64,000 nucleotides of DNA. Source: JAJYUU01 sp963822955 (GTDB lineage Bacteria; Actinomycetota; Actinomycetes; Streptosporangiales; Streptosporangiaceae). The notes beneath the pieces were generated by a model. The model saw only the letters and a program-made list of their open reading frames with translations, searched no databases and was not told where the DNA came from. A program made the translations under genes and the position numbers. The DNA lies in contig CAWGJS010000001.1 of NCBI GenBank assembly GCA_963822955.1, positions 992,001 to 1,056,000 on the forward strand, in the 5' to 3' direction. Of this stretch, positions 1 through 8,091 are shown piece after piece (the first letter of the stretch is position 1; every line of letters starts with the position of its first letter).

Positions 1-2
1 CC

Positions 3-314
3 GGCAGGATCTCCGAGGGCAACATCACCAACGTCGGCTTCTGGCGTGACGGACGGGTCATCTGGCCGGACGCTCCGAAGCTCGATGGCATCACCATGCT
101 GGTCCTCCAGCGGGAGCTAACGGCTGGCGGCATTCCGCAGGCCGAGGCTGTCGTGCGCGTCCAGGATCTTGCTTCCTACGACGGCATGATGCTGTGCAAC
201 TCCCGCGGCTGGGCCTGCGTCGGCCGGGTCGACGATGCACAGATCCGGGCGGAACGCGAATTCACAGCAGCAATCTCGGCCGCGTACGGCCAGTGCCCGC
301 TCGAGCGGATCTAG
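3..314 (+). CDS. Aminotransferase class IV family protein, 3' end only
   Basis: The frame is open from the left edge of the window, so the N-terminus lies outside. About 103 residues are visible. The motif ISEGNITNVGFW followed by GITM is the PLP-phosphate-binding part typical of fold-type IV aminotransferases (branched-chain aminotransferase / aminodeoxychorismate lyase superfamily), where the conserved SEG(x)xxN loop holds the cofactor. The substrate cannot be told from this fragment. It converges on the CoA-binding protein gene, with 10 bases between the stop codons. Confidence 0.75.
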   Translation, partial: GRISEGNITNVGFWRDGRVIWPDAPKLDGITMLVLQRELTAGGIPQAEAVVRVQDLASYDGMMLCNSRGWACVGRVDDAQIRAEREFTAAISAAYGQCPLERI

Positions 315-324
315 CCGTCTCGTC

Positions 325-807
325 CTACTGGAGCCCGGCGCGGACGGACGTGATGCGCTGGGTGTTGAAGCCGAGCCAGTGCATCCGGCCCACGTAGCGC
401 GCGTGCTCCACCTTGAGGCACCGGTCCATGATCACCGTCACGCCGCCGTCCTCGGCAATCCTGGCACCCTCCTCGTTGATCACGCCGAACTGGCACCAGA
501 GCACCCCGGCGTGGACGGCGACGGCTTCCTTCGCGATACCCGGGAGCGCCTCCGGCGCACGGAAGACATTCACGACATCAACCGGAACGGGCACCTCGGA
601 CAGGCTCGGGTAGCACCTCTCGCCGAGGATCTCCGTCTCGCGGGGATTCACTGGGATCGCGCGGTAGCCGTGCCGCTTCAGGTAGTACCCGACGAAATAG
701 CTGGCCCGCAGCTCGTTAGCCGACAGGCCGACGACCGCGATCGTCCTCGCGGTGTGGAGCACGCGCTGGATCGTCAGCGGATCCTGGTAACGGCTGAGAT
801 CGGTCAT
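325..807 (-). CDS. CoA-binding domain protein (YccU-like)
   Basis: A 160-residue single-domain Rossmann protein. Near residue 25 it has IAVVGLSANE, the nucleotide-binding loop of the CoA_binding_2 family, and later VDVVNVFR and VLWCQFGV, which are typical of the same family. The start codon overlaps the metY stop by 4 bases, so the two are probably cotranscribed. Family members bind CoA in structural studies, but their cellular role is not known. The link to methionine synthesis is an inference from the gene order. Confidence 0.88.
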   Translation of the reverse strand: MTDLSRYQDPLTIQRVLHTARTIAVVGLSANELRASYFVGYYLKRHGYRAIPVNPRETEILGERCYPSLSEVPVPVDVVNVFRAPEALPGIAKEAVAVHAGVLWCQFGVINEEGARIAEDGGVTVIMDRCLKVEHARYVGRMHWLGFNTQRITSVRAGLQ

Positions 808-2141
808 GCCGTCGTTACCTTCTCTCCCACGGTCGCGGCGACGGATGCGAAACCCTGCTCCAGATCCCAGATCAGATCCTCAACCGACTCGGTGCCGACG
901 GAGAGCCGCACCGTCCCTGGCCCGACCCCGGCCGCCCGCAGCTCGTCGTCGCCCAGCTGGCGGTGCGTCGTGCTGGCCGGGTGGATGACCAGGCTCTTCG
1001 CGTCGCCGACGTTGGCAAGATGCGACCAGAGCGTCACGCCGCGGATGAGACCCTGCCCGCCGGCCCGGCCTCCCGCGCAGTCGAACGAGAACACGGCCCC
1101 GGCTCCGCGCGGCAGGTACTTGTCCACGAGCAGTCGGTACTTGCTCGACGGCAGGCCGGGGTAGGTCACATTCGACGCCAGCTCATGCGACTCCAGGAAT
1201 GCCGCGACGGCCAGCGCGTTCTCGACATGGCGTTCCATCCGCAGCGACAGCGTCTCCAGCCCCTGCAAGAACAGGAAGGCGTTGAACGGCGACAGCGCCG
1301 CGCCGAGATCGCGCAACGTCTCGGCCCGGAGCTTCATCAGATAGCCGTACGTCCCGAAGGTCTCGTGGAACTGCAGGCCGTGGTAGGCAGGCGAGGGATC
1401 CGCGACCACGGGGAACCGGCCGTTGGACCAGTTGAACGTGCCTGCCTCGACCACGACGCCGCCGATGCTCGTGCCATGGCCGCCGATGAACTTGGTCGCC
1501 GAGTGGATCACGATATCGGCGCCCCAGTCGATCGGGCGGCACAGGTACGGCGTCGCGAACGTGTTGTCAACGATCAGCGGCAGCTCGTGCTCGTGCGCGA
1601 TGGCCGACAGCGTCTCGATATCCAGCACGTTCCCGCCGGGATTGCCGATCGTCTCGCCGAAGAAGGCCTTCGTGTTTGCCTGAACGGCCTTACTCCACTC
1701 ATCCGGCTCGTCGGGATCGACCCAGGTGAGCTCCACGTTCATCTTGCGGAGCAGGTGCTTCAGCTGGTTCACGGTCCCGCCGTACAGTGCCGAGGACGAG
1801 ACGACGTGGTCACCTGGCTGCAGGAGCGTGAAGAGAGCGGCAGCCTGCGCGGCGATCCCGCTGGCGAACGCCACCGCGCCGGCACCTCCCTCGAGGTTCG
1901 CGACTCGCTCCTCGAACACCGCGACCGTCGGGTTCATGATGCGCGAGTAGGTGTTCCCGTACTCCTGCAGGTTGAAGTAGGCTGCCGCGGACTCGGGGTC
2001 CTCGAATACGTAGCTGGTCGTCTGGAAGATCGGCACGGCACGGGCGCCCGTGTTCGGGTCAGGCCGCTGGCCGGCGTGCAGCTGCCGGGTCTCGAAGCCA
2101 AACTCGCGGGCTTCCTCGGCACGGGACGGCGTACTGGTCAC
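804..2141 (-). CDS. metY: O-acetylhomoserine sulfhydrylase
   Basis: PLP-dependent Cys/Met metabolism enzyme that makes homocysteine from O-acetylhomoserine and sulfide. The N-terminal FETRQLHAGQ, the YSRIMNPT motif and the cofactor lysine in SATKFIGGHG (about residue 217) place it in the family, and its length of 445 residues is normal for MetY. I prefer the GTG at 2141 because GAGGAAGGGGG sits just upstream as a strong ribosome-binding site. An in-frame ATG at 2174 would add 11 residues and overlap metX. It follows metX on the same strand, so both steps from homoserine to homocysteine lie together. Confidence 0.93.
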   Translation of the reverse strand: MTSTPSRAEEAREFGFETRQLHAGQRPDPNTGARAVPIFQTTSYVFEDPESAAAYFNLQEYGNTYSRIMNPTVAVFEERVANLEGGAGAVAFASGIAAQAAALFTLLQPGDHVVSSSALYGGTVNQLKHLLRKMNVELTWVDPDEPDEWSKAVQANTKAFFGETIGNPGGNVLDIETLSAIAHEHELPLIVDNTFATPYLCRPIDWGADIVIHSATKFIGGHGTSIGGVVVEAGTFNWSNGRFPVVADPSPAYHGLQFHETFGTYGYLMKLRAETLRDLGAALSPFNAFLFLQGLETLSLRMERHVENALAVAAFLESHELASNVTYPGLPSSKYRLLVDKYLPRGAGAVFSFDCAGGRAGGQGLIRGVTLWSHLANVGDAKSLVIHPASTTHRQLGDDELRAAGVGPGTVRLSVGTESVEDLIWDLEQGFASVAATVGEKVTTA

Positions 2142-2160
2142 GATGCCCCCTTCCTCAACG

Positions 2161-3396
2161 TCACTTGACGTCACTCAACGTGACTCCGCCTGCCGGACCG
2201 TCGGCCAGGAAACGCCGGATGATCGGCGTCTGCCGCGCTTCCTCGAGCAGGAAGCAGTCGTGCCCGTACGGCGCCTCGATCACCTGGAGCTCGGCCGGCC
2301 TGCCGAGAGCCCGCAGCGCCTCCGCGATCTCGCTGGAGGCAGACGGAGGGTACAGCCAATCGGAGCTGAAGGCGATCAGCAGGGTCCGCGCGGAGACTCC
2401 CTCGAGCGCCCGGGCGAGCGATCCGCTGCCGTACTGCCTGGCGAGATCAAAATATGTCAGCGCACGGGAGGTATACAGGTACGTGTTGGCATCGAAACGC
2501 CTGACGAACGACTCGGCCTGGTGGCGCAGGTAGCTCTCGACCTGGAACTCCGGCTCGGTGATCGTGTAGCGGATGTCGTCAGAGAACTGCAGCCGCCGGC
2601 CGAACTTGTCCCCCAGCGCCTGAGCTGAGAGATAGGTGACGTGGCCGACCATCCGCGCCACCCCCATGCCGGCCTCCGGCGCGCTGCCCGTGCCGTAGTA
2701 CCGGCCGCCTTGCCAGGCCGGATCGCGCATGATCGCGTCACGCGCGATCGAGTTCCAGGCCACGCCCTGCGGCTGGAGGGCGTGCGTGCTGGCGATGGCC
2801 ACGATGGAATCGACCTGGTCGGGGAACAGGATCGCCCACTCGAACGCCTGCATGCCGCCGAGTGAGCCGCCGGCAACTGCGGCCAGCCGGTCAATGCCGA
2901 GCTCCGTCAGGAAAGCCCGTTCCGTCCATACCATGTCCGCCACGGTGATCACCGGGAAGTCCGGCCCGTAGGGCTGGCCCGTCGCCGGGTCGATCGAGGA
3001 CGGCCCCGTCGTCCCGCGGCAGCCGCCGAGCAGGTTCGTGGAGACGACGAAAAAGCGGTCCGTGTCGAAGGCCTTGCCGGGGCCGATCATCCCGTCCCAC
3101 CAGCCGAGCCCCTTGCCGGCTACGCCGTCGCGATCCTCGGCCCCGAACCCGTCGCGGGTGCCCTCATCGGGCGGAGCCTTGGCGAAACCAGCCGCGTGGG
3201 CGTCGCCGCTAAGGGCGTGGCATACCAGGATGACGTTGTCGCGCCGGGGCGAGAGCTCGCCGTAGGTCTCGTAGGCGACCCGGACCGGGGACAGGCTCTG
3301 CCCGCAATCAAGCTGCACGGGCTCCGGGAGATCGAGATACTTCGTTTCGACGGTGCCGACCGAGCCGGCCGCGAGCGTCGGGGCTGGCTCTGCCAT
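2161..3396 (-). CDS. metX: Homoserine O-acetyltransferase
   Basis: Alpha/beta-hydrolase-fold acyltransferase (about 411 residues) that activates homoserine as its O-acetyl ester for the downstream MetY. The nucleophile serine is in AVAGGSLGGMQ. The catalytic histidine is probably in APYGHDCFL near the C-terminus. I choose the ATG at 3396 because a -10-like TAACAT ends exactly 7 bases upstream, which fits a leaderless transcript. A TTG at 3435 would add 13 residues, but there is no good ribosome-binding site for it. Confidence 0.93.
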   Translation of the reverse strand: MAEPAPTLAAGSVGTVETKYLDLPEPVQLDCGQSLSPVRVAYETYGELSPRRDNVILVCHALSGDAHAAGFAKAPPDEGTRDGFGAEDRDGVAGKGLGWWDGMIGPGKAFDTDRFFVVSTNLLGGCRGTTGPSSIDPATGQPYGPDFPVITVADMVWTERAFLTELGIDRLAAVAGGSLGGMQAFEWAILFPDQVDSIVAIASTHALQPQGVAWNSIARDAIMRDPAWQGGRYYGTGSAPEAGMGVARMVGHVTYLSAQALGDKFGRRLQFSDDIRYTITEPEFQVESYLRHQAESFVRRFDANTYLYTSRALTYFDLARQYGSGSLARALEGVSARTLLIAFSSDWLYPPSASSEIAEALRALGRPAELQVIEAPYGHDCFLLEEARQTPIIRRFLADGPAGGVTLSDVK

Positions 3397-3403
3397 GGGG
3401 GCT

Positions 3404-3435
3404 ATGTTAGCTTGCCCCGCATAGTGTAATGTCAA
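3404..3435 (-). promoter_or_regulatory. Probable leaderless promoter of metX
   Basis: TAACAT at 3404-3409 is a TANNNT-type -10 box placed 7 bases before the metX ATG. TTGACA at 3430-3435 could be the -35 box, but the 20-base spacer is longer than the usual 17-18. Leaderless starts with this spacing are common in Actinobacteria. Position is direct from sequence; function is inferred. Confidence 0.5.
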
Positions 3436-3480
3436 GCACCCTGATAGGGATTCTGGGTGGGGAGAGGGGAATCACGTCAC

Positions 3481-4029
3481 ATGACCACGGTCACTAACGG
3501 CGTCAATGTTCAGGCGCTGCTCGACGCGCGCGAAGTGCTGAAGGGCGCGCCTGAGGCCGCTCAGTTCACCTGGCGGGCATCCGCCAAGTGGAACAACGGC
3601 GTCCACAGCACGATCAAGGTCCAGAGCTTCTTCGGTCTCGGCCAGGAGCAGGCCCACAAGCAAGAGTCGGTGTTCGAAGCCGACCACCCCGAGGTCTTCG
3701 CGGCCGAGGACAACGGCATCACGCCGATCGAGTACCTCATCGTCGGCCTGGCCAGCTGCCTGAGCGCAGGCGTTGCGTCCGTTGCGGAGAATCGCGGCAT
3801 CCAGTTGCGCTCGGTTGAGGCGACGGTCGAAGGCGCGCACGATGTCCGCGGCATCCTCGGTGCCGACAGCGACGTCCGCAACGGCTTCAACGACATCAAG
3901 GTGACGTTCAACATCGACGCGGATGCGTCCAGGCAGGAGATCGAGGCGCTGGTGGCTCAGTCACAGAAGCGCTCCGCGGTGTTTGACGCTCTCGCCAACC
4001 CCACGAACATCACGGTCGAGGTTGCCTGA
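3481..4029 (+). CDS. OsmC family protein
   Basis: 182-residue OsmC/Ohr-fold protein. The central helix carries GLASCLSAGVASVAE with the conserved cysteine. The C-terminal QKRSAVFD has no second cysteine where the resolving residue of Ohr-type hydroperoxide reductases usually lies, so peroxidase activity by the usual two-cysteine route is doubtful. The ATG at 3481 follows GGGGAGAGGGG. It is divergent from metX and sits directly before a flavoprotein gene in the same frame, with only 12 bases between. Confidence 0.88.
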   Translation: MTTVTNGVNVQALLDAREVLKGAPEAAQFTWRASAKWNNGVHSTIKVQSFFGLGQEQAHKQESVFEADHPEVFAAEDNGITPIEYLIVGLASCLSAGVASVAENRGIQLRSVEATVEGAHDVRGILGADSDVRNGFNDIKVTFNIDADASRQEIEALVAQSQKRSAVFDALANPTNITVEVA

Positions 4030-4041
4030 GAGGCCGGAGCC

Positions 4042-5280
4042 ATCGAGCGCACTACCACGGTCGTTATTGGCGCGGGGCACGCGGGCCTCGCGGCAAGCTA
4101 CTTCCTCAGCGACCGGTCCATTGACCACGTCGTGCTCGAGCGCGGCGAGGTAGCCAACTCCTGGCGCCGCGAACGGTGGGAATCCCTGCGTCTCCTCACT
4201 CCCAACTGGCAAAGCCGGCTGCCGGGCCTTCGTTACGAGGGCCCGGAGCCCGATGGCTACATGACGAGCGCTGAGGTGACCGAGTTCATCGAGCGCTTCG
4301 CCAAGGTATCGGCTGCGCCGGTCCGGACCGGCGCTAACGTCACGTCGGTACGACCCGCTGAGGACGGATACGACGTGACCACGAGCCTCGGCAGCATTCG
4401 CTGCCAGACGGTGGTCATCGCGAGCGGAGCCTGCAACCTGCCTGCGGTGCCAGCGCTGAGGGATGCGGTGCCAGCGCCCGTGGACCAGCTGACACCGTTT
4501 GACTACCGCTCCCCTGAGGGCCTCCCTGACGGCGGCGTGCTCGTCGTGGGCGCGTCGGCGACCGGCGTCCAGCTGGCTGCTGAGCTCGCCCAGTCAGGCC
4601 GGCCGGTAACTCTGTCGGTGGGCGAGCACGTGCGGTTGCCGCGCGTCTACCGCGGGCGCGATGTCCTGTGGTGGATGGACGCGTCAGGCGTGTGGGATCA
4701 GCGGCACGACGAGATCGACGACCTCACCCGGGCCCGGCGGCTGCCCTCACCGCAACTGGTCGGCACTCCTGAGCGGACGACCCTCGACCTGAATGCGCTT
4801 GCCTCGATGGGCGTCGAGTTCGTCGGCCGCTGGGCGGCCGTGCGTGACGGCCGCGCGCTGTTCTCCGGCGGCCTGCGCAACGTCTTCTCACTCGCGGACC
4901 TCAAGCTCGAGCGCCTGCTGGACACTTTCGACGACTGGGCCCGGACGTACGGGCATGACGGCGAGGTCGGCCCGAGCGAGCGCTTCGCGCCGACACGGGT
5001 ACCCGAGTCGACGCGGCTGCAGCTCGACCTGGGCAGCGGCGAGATCCGCTCGGTTGTGTGGGCGACTGGTTTCCGGCCCGACTACGGGTGGCTCGACGTA
5101 CCGGTGGTCGACAGCAAAGGCCTGCTACGCCACGAGGGCGGTGTGGTCGACAGCCCGGGCCTGTACGCGCTGGGGCTGCCCGTCTTGCGCCGCCGCAGGT
5201 CCTCGTTCATCTGCGGGAGCGAGGACGACGCCCGTGAAGTGATCGGGCACCTGGCGGGTTACCTGGCGGTATCCCCCTGA
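4042..5280 (+). CDS. FAD/NAD(P)-binding monooxygenase-like flavoprotein, start codon ATC
   Basis: Class B-type flavoprotein of about 412 residues. The first coding residues give TVVIGAGHAGLAAS, a classic GxGxxG FAD-binding motif. A second dinucleotide-binding motif, VLVVGASATGVQ, follows, and then the late VVWATGFRPDYGWL. It resembles the CzcO / Trk-type NAD(P)/FAD oxidoreductases; substrate unknown. There is no ATG, GTG or TTG before the FAD motif: the codon in start position, preceded by GAGAGGCCGGAGCC, is ATC. The first standard start (GTG 4132) would delete the FAD site. Either the sequence has one wrong base, or ATC is used, or the OsmC stop is read through. Confidence 0.8.
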   Translation: MERTTTVVIGAGHAGLAASYFLSDRSIDHVVLERGEVANSWRRERWESLRLLTPNWQSRLPGLRYEGPEPDGYMTSAEVTEFIERFAKVSAAPVRTGANVTSVRPAEDGYDVTTSLGSIRCQTVVIASGACNLPAVPALRDAVPAPVDQLTPFDYRSPEGLPDGGVLVVGASATGVQLAAELAQSGRPVTLSVGEHVRLPRVYRGRDVLWWMDASGVWDQRHDEIDDLTRARRLPSPQLVGTPERTTLDLNALASMGVEFVGRWAAVRDGRALFSGGLRNVFSLADLKLERLLDTFDDWARTYGHDGEVGPSERFAPTRVPESTRLQLDLGSGEIRSVVWATGFRPDYGWLDVPVVDSKGLLRHEGGVVDSPGLYALGLPVLRRRRSSFICGSEDDAREVIGHLAGYLAVSP

Positions 5281-5330
5281 TCCAGCCGGCCGGTCCTCGG
5301 CCTGGCCAGGCTCGGCTTCCTCAGGCTGAC

Positions 5331-5918
5331 GCGAGCGCCTGGGACGGGAATGGCACGCCGGTCGCTGCGATCAGCACGCCGGCGGTCTGGGCGGCCGCGA
5401 GCACGCACTCGAGGTCGGCCCGCTTGGACTTGATCGCATGCAGCCGTAGCCGACTCGTTCCCGGCACCTCCAGGTCCACGGTTGTCATCCGGCGGCGCTT
5501 GCGGTAGGCCCGTGATACGGCCCCCGCCGTACGGGACCACGACGATGTTGGTCAGGCGCTTGCGGAACGCGCTGAGCCGTCCGTAGACGAGGTGCTGTCC
5601 GCTGACCCCGACGAACATCGGCCGTTGCGTCGCGAGCGTGACGACCGGATGCACGAGGCTCGGGATCGTGGCCAGCAGCATGAAAAGCCAGAACGCCGGC
5701 AGATCATGGCGGTGCTCCGGTACGTGCCACCCCAGCATGATGGCGGCTGGGATTGTCACCAGTGCGGCCCCTGCTATCACGCCGTACGGGCTGGGTCCGG
5801 CCACCAGCTGAGCGCCCGCAACCAGGCGGTCAGCCCCGAGCACAGGCTCGAGCGCGGCGTCGACCTGGTGGACAAAGGCCGGGGAGTTCACGAGCCGATC
5901 TAACCCAATGCAGGGCAT
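5331..5918 (-). pseudogene. Small membrane protein with PH-like tail, frameshifted
   Basis: From an ATG at 5918 the frame gives two hydrophobic segments (YGVIAGAALVTIPAAIML and LPAFWLFMLLATIPSLV) and then a beta-rich stretch, GVSGQHLVYGRLSAF...NIVVVPYG. At a run of five G bases (about 5521-5525) the frame breaks. Removing one G restores SRAYRKRRRMTTVDLEVPG and a C-terminus ending ASA at 5331. The layout recalls bacterial PH-domain membrane proteins, but I do not recognise a named family. It may be intact in the real genome. Confidence 0.5.
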
Positions 5919-6221
5919 TCGCCGCAATGCCCGAGGGAGTTTCCTGCCCGGACGCGATGGCGCAGACCGGCGCGGCGGTGCATGGTCGGCTGACTCAACC
6001 GTATTGGCGGCCAGCAGCACGAGGCCGGCGTGCTTGCCGGCCTGGACGCTGCCATGACGTCGGTGGCGGTGAGGAACTTTGCCGCGGCCCAGTGTCATCT
6101 GCAGGATGCGGAAGGGGGCGCAAGCCTGGGTCGCCAGGCAAGAGGTGCCGGGCGGTACGTATCGGAGTTCGGAAGCCAGTATGCTATCTGCGTTCCACCG
6201 CGACAGAAACCGTCGCAGCAA
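5919..6221. other. Intergenic stretch before the tRNA
   Basis: I see no protein-like frame here. TATGCT at 6180-6185, 36 bases before the tRNA, is a possible -10 box for the tRNA gene. Confidence 0.4.
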
Positions 6222-6294
6222 GGGGCTATGGCGCAGCTGGTAGCGCGTCTGCATGGCATGCAGAAGGTCAGGGGTTCGAATCCCCTTAGCTCCA
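6222..6294 (+). tRNA. tRNA-Ala (anticodon GGC)
   Basis: A full cloverleaf can be drawn by hand. The acceptor arms are GGGGCTA and TAGCTCC with one G-U pair. The anticodon stem is TCTGC/GCAGA around loop ATGGCAT, with anticodon GGC at 6255-6257. The T arm is GGGG-TTCGAAT-CCCC. The discriminator base is A6294 and CCA is not encoded. It reads the GCC alanine codon, which is abundant in this GC-rich genome. Confidence 0.96.
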
Positions 6295-6925
6295 CTCCGA
6301 GTTCCGGGCAATAAATTCGAACAGTCGCGCCAAGGCGGCTTTATTGCTTCGCTCGTATGTGCGGTCGTCCGTTGTGCTGGGCTGAAGTGCAAATCAGCAG
6401 GTCACACCGGTGTGCTGTTGTCCCTGAGTCGGTCGCGTGACCTCTTGCATTCCAGGCAAGTGATCCGCGAGGGTCGTCGTGTCGATGCAGGTCAGAAGCG
6501 ATTATCGAAAGGCGATGGCCGCAGGGAGCATCCGAGGGAGCAAGACGCGTCCGCGATGACGCCTGCGGAGCGGATACAGCATGTCGACTCCCGCAGTGCC
6601 CGTGGCCATGCGGACCGACTTCCACGCAGGTCCCCAGTGAGATCGGGCCGGAAGAAGATCACGAAACGCCTCAAGGCGAAGATCTGGAAGCCGGTGATTA
6701 CTGACGGCGGCTGGCGCTTCTGGCACCGGCCACCCAAGAAGGGATGACTCACCGCAGCTCGCCCTCAAGTCTCGCGAAGACGGTCCACGGCCGAGGCCAC
6801 TGGATCGCCTAGCCCTGGTCTTTCACGGGGGTGCGGGAGCTGACTGCGCGGCAGCAATGAGAAGTGCCCCTGAGCTGGGACGATAAAGGTGCTGAAGCCA
6901 TTACCGTTGCAGTTCGAGGAGCACA
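6295..6925. other. Gene-poor spacer after tRNA-Ala
   Basis: No recognisable gene. A short frame (GTG 6637 to 6747) encodes a basic 36-residue peptide, RKKITKRLKAKIWKPV...RPPKKG, that looks more protein-like than chance, but it has no clear ribosome-binding site and no family I know. The stretch is probably debris between the tRNA and the insertion-sequence remnants. Confidence 0.35.
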
Positions 6926-7051
6926 TTCGAGGCGAACACTACCGCGTGGTCCAAGGGCCTGGATGTCACTGGTGGCGGTCAGGGGATCGTGTCGCACGCC
7001 GGGGAGGTGCTGCTGCGGGCGCTGGCTGACCGGACCGTGTGCTGTGCCAAA
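6926..7051 (+). mobile_element. IS1380-family transposase, N-terminal fragment
   Basis: One frame encodes TTAWSKGLDVTGGG, QGIVSHAGEVLLRALADRT and then stops resembling a transposase. The pattern GLxVxGGGxGxVSHAGxxLLxxLADRxGL is typical of the N-terminus of IS1380 transposases. Only about 42 residues remain. It is cut off close to the end of the next, oppositely oriented transposase, so a second insertion or deletion probably removed the rest. Confidence 0.55.
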
Positions 7052-7089
7052 ACCCCGCGCATAAGCGCTGACCTGGCGTTTCGCGGCCG

Positions 7090-8051
7090 TTAGGCCGCTC
7101 TGCCGTATTCGCTGATCAGGCCGCCGAGGACCTGCCTCCGCTCGATCCGGGCGGTGATATCGACGGCGTTGCCGGGCTCGCGTAGCGGTCGTTCCTGCCG
7201 CAGGACCTGGTGCCGGGTCCCGTTGCAGTGCCGGATGTACTCGGCCAGGACACTGCGGAGATGCCGTTCGCAGGATCGGCACGTGACCCCGCACTCGCGG
7301 CGCAGCGTGCCGACGAACCGCTCCGCGTACGAGTTCGCCCGCGGCGACCGGACCGGCGTCTCGACCACCCGCGCGCCGTTACCAGAGAAGACCTCGTCGA
7401 ATGCCGTGGAGAACTTGCCGTCCCGGCCGCGGATCAAGAACCGGAAGCTGCTCGCCCGCTCGCCGAGGCCCATCAACAGGTTGCGGGACTGCGCGGGCGG
7501 TCCAGGCCCCGGTCGGATGCATGGCGACGTCCAGGATATGCACCGTCCGGGTCTCGAGTTCCATCACGAACAGCACGTACAGCGCTGCAGCGGCACGGTG
7601 TCCACATGCAGGAAGTCACAGGCCAGGATGCCGGAGGCCTGGGCGGCCAGGAACTGCCGCCAGGTCAGCGACGCCCGCCGCGGTGCAGGCCCGAGCCCGG
7701 CCGCGGCCAGGATCCGCCGGATCGTCCCCTCCGCCACCCGGTACCCAGGCCGAGCAACTCGCCCTGGATGCGCAGGTACCCCCAGCGCGAGTTCTCCCGC
7801 GCAACCTGCTCCACCAGGATGCGGACCTCGTCCGGGACCGGCGGACATCGCGGCGCGTTCGGATAGGTCCACTTCTTGCTGACCAGGCGCTGGTGCCAGG
7901 CCAGCAGGGTGCCCGGGGTTACGATCCGGTGCAGCCGCAGGCGGCCGGGCAGCAGCCTGGCCAGGGCGGTGAGTATGGCGCGGTCAGCCCAGTCTGGTCG
8001 CGGGCGGGCGACCTGCCGCCGCAGCACCGCGACTTCGTGGCGGAGGGCCAA
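7090..8051 (-). pseudogene. Integrase-core (rve) transposase, frameshifted and N-truncated
   Basis: Reading on the minus strand, the pieces in order are ALRHEVAVLRRQV and IVTPGTLLAWHQRLV (HTH part), then GTIRRILAAAGLGPAPR, SGILACDFLHVDT (first catalytic Asp), then FVMELETRTVHILDV, RFLIRGRDGKFS (second Asp), and SPRANSYAERFVGTLRREC (catalytic Glu). This is the widespread actinobacterial DDE integrase-core transposase. It needs at least three frame changes to read through, and its N-terminus is missing, so it is inactive as it stands. I cannot define terminal inverted repeats. Confidence 0.85.
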
Positions 8052-8091
8052 TGTCGAGTTCGACGGCGTGCGGGTGGGTCCCGGCGAGGTG

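Noticed and set aside
235..2168. Long plus-strand frames (235-1164, 963-2168) opposite the CoA-binding protein and metY
   Set aside because: Arg/Pro/His-rich products mirror the real minus-strand genes; typical antisense shadows in GC-rich DNA.
5259..6392. 377-residue minus-strand frame spanning the tRNA
   Set aside because: It crosses tRNA-Ala and non-coding DNA; only its middle part is protein-like and belongs to the frameshifted membrane protein at 5331-5918.
6253..6747. 164-residue frame starting inside tRNA-Ala
   Set aside because: The first third is tRNA sequence; only the last 36 residues look protein-like, without a start signal I trust.
8052..8091. Plus-strand VEFDGVRVGPGEVL, similar to an acyl-CoA dehydrogenase motif
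   Set aside because: Fourteen residues only, next to the decayed IS; too short to call even a remnant.
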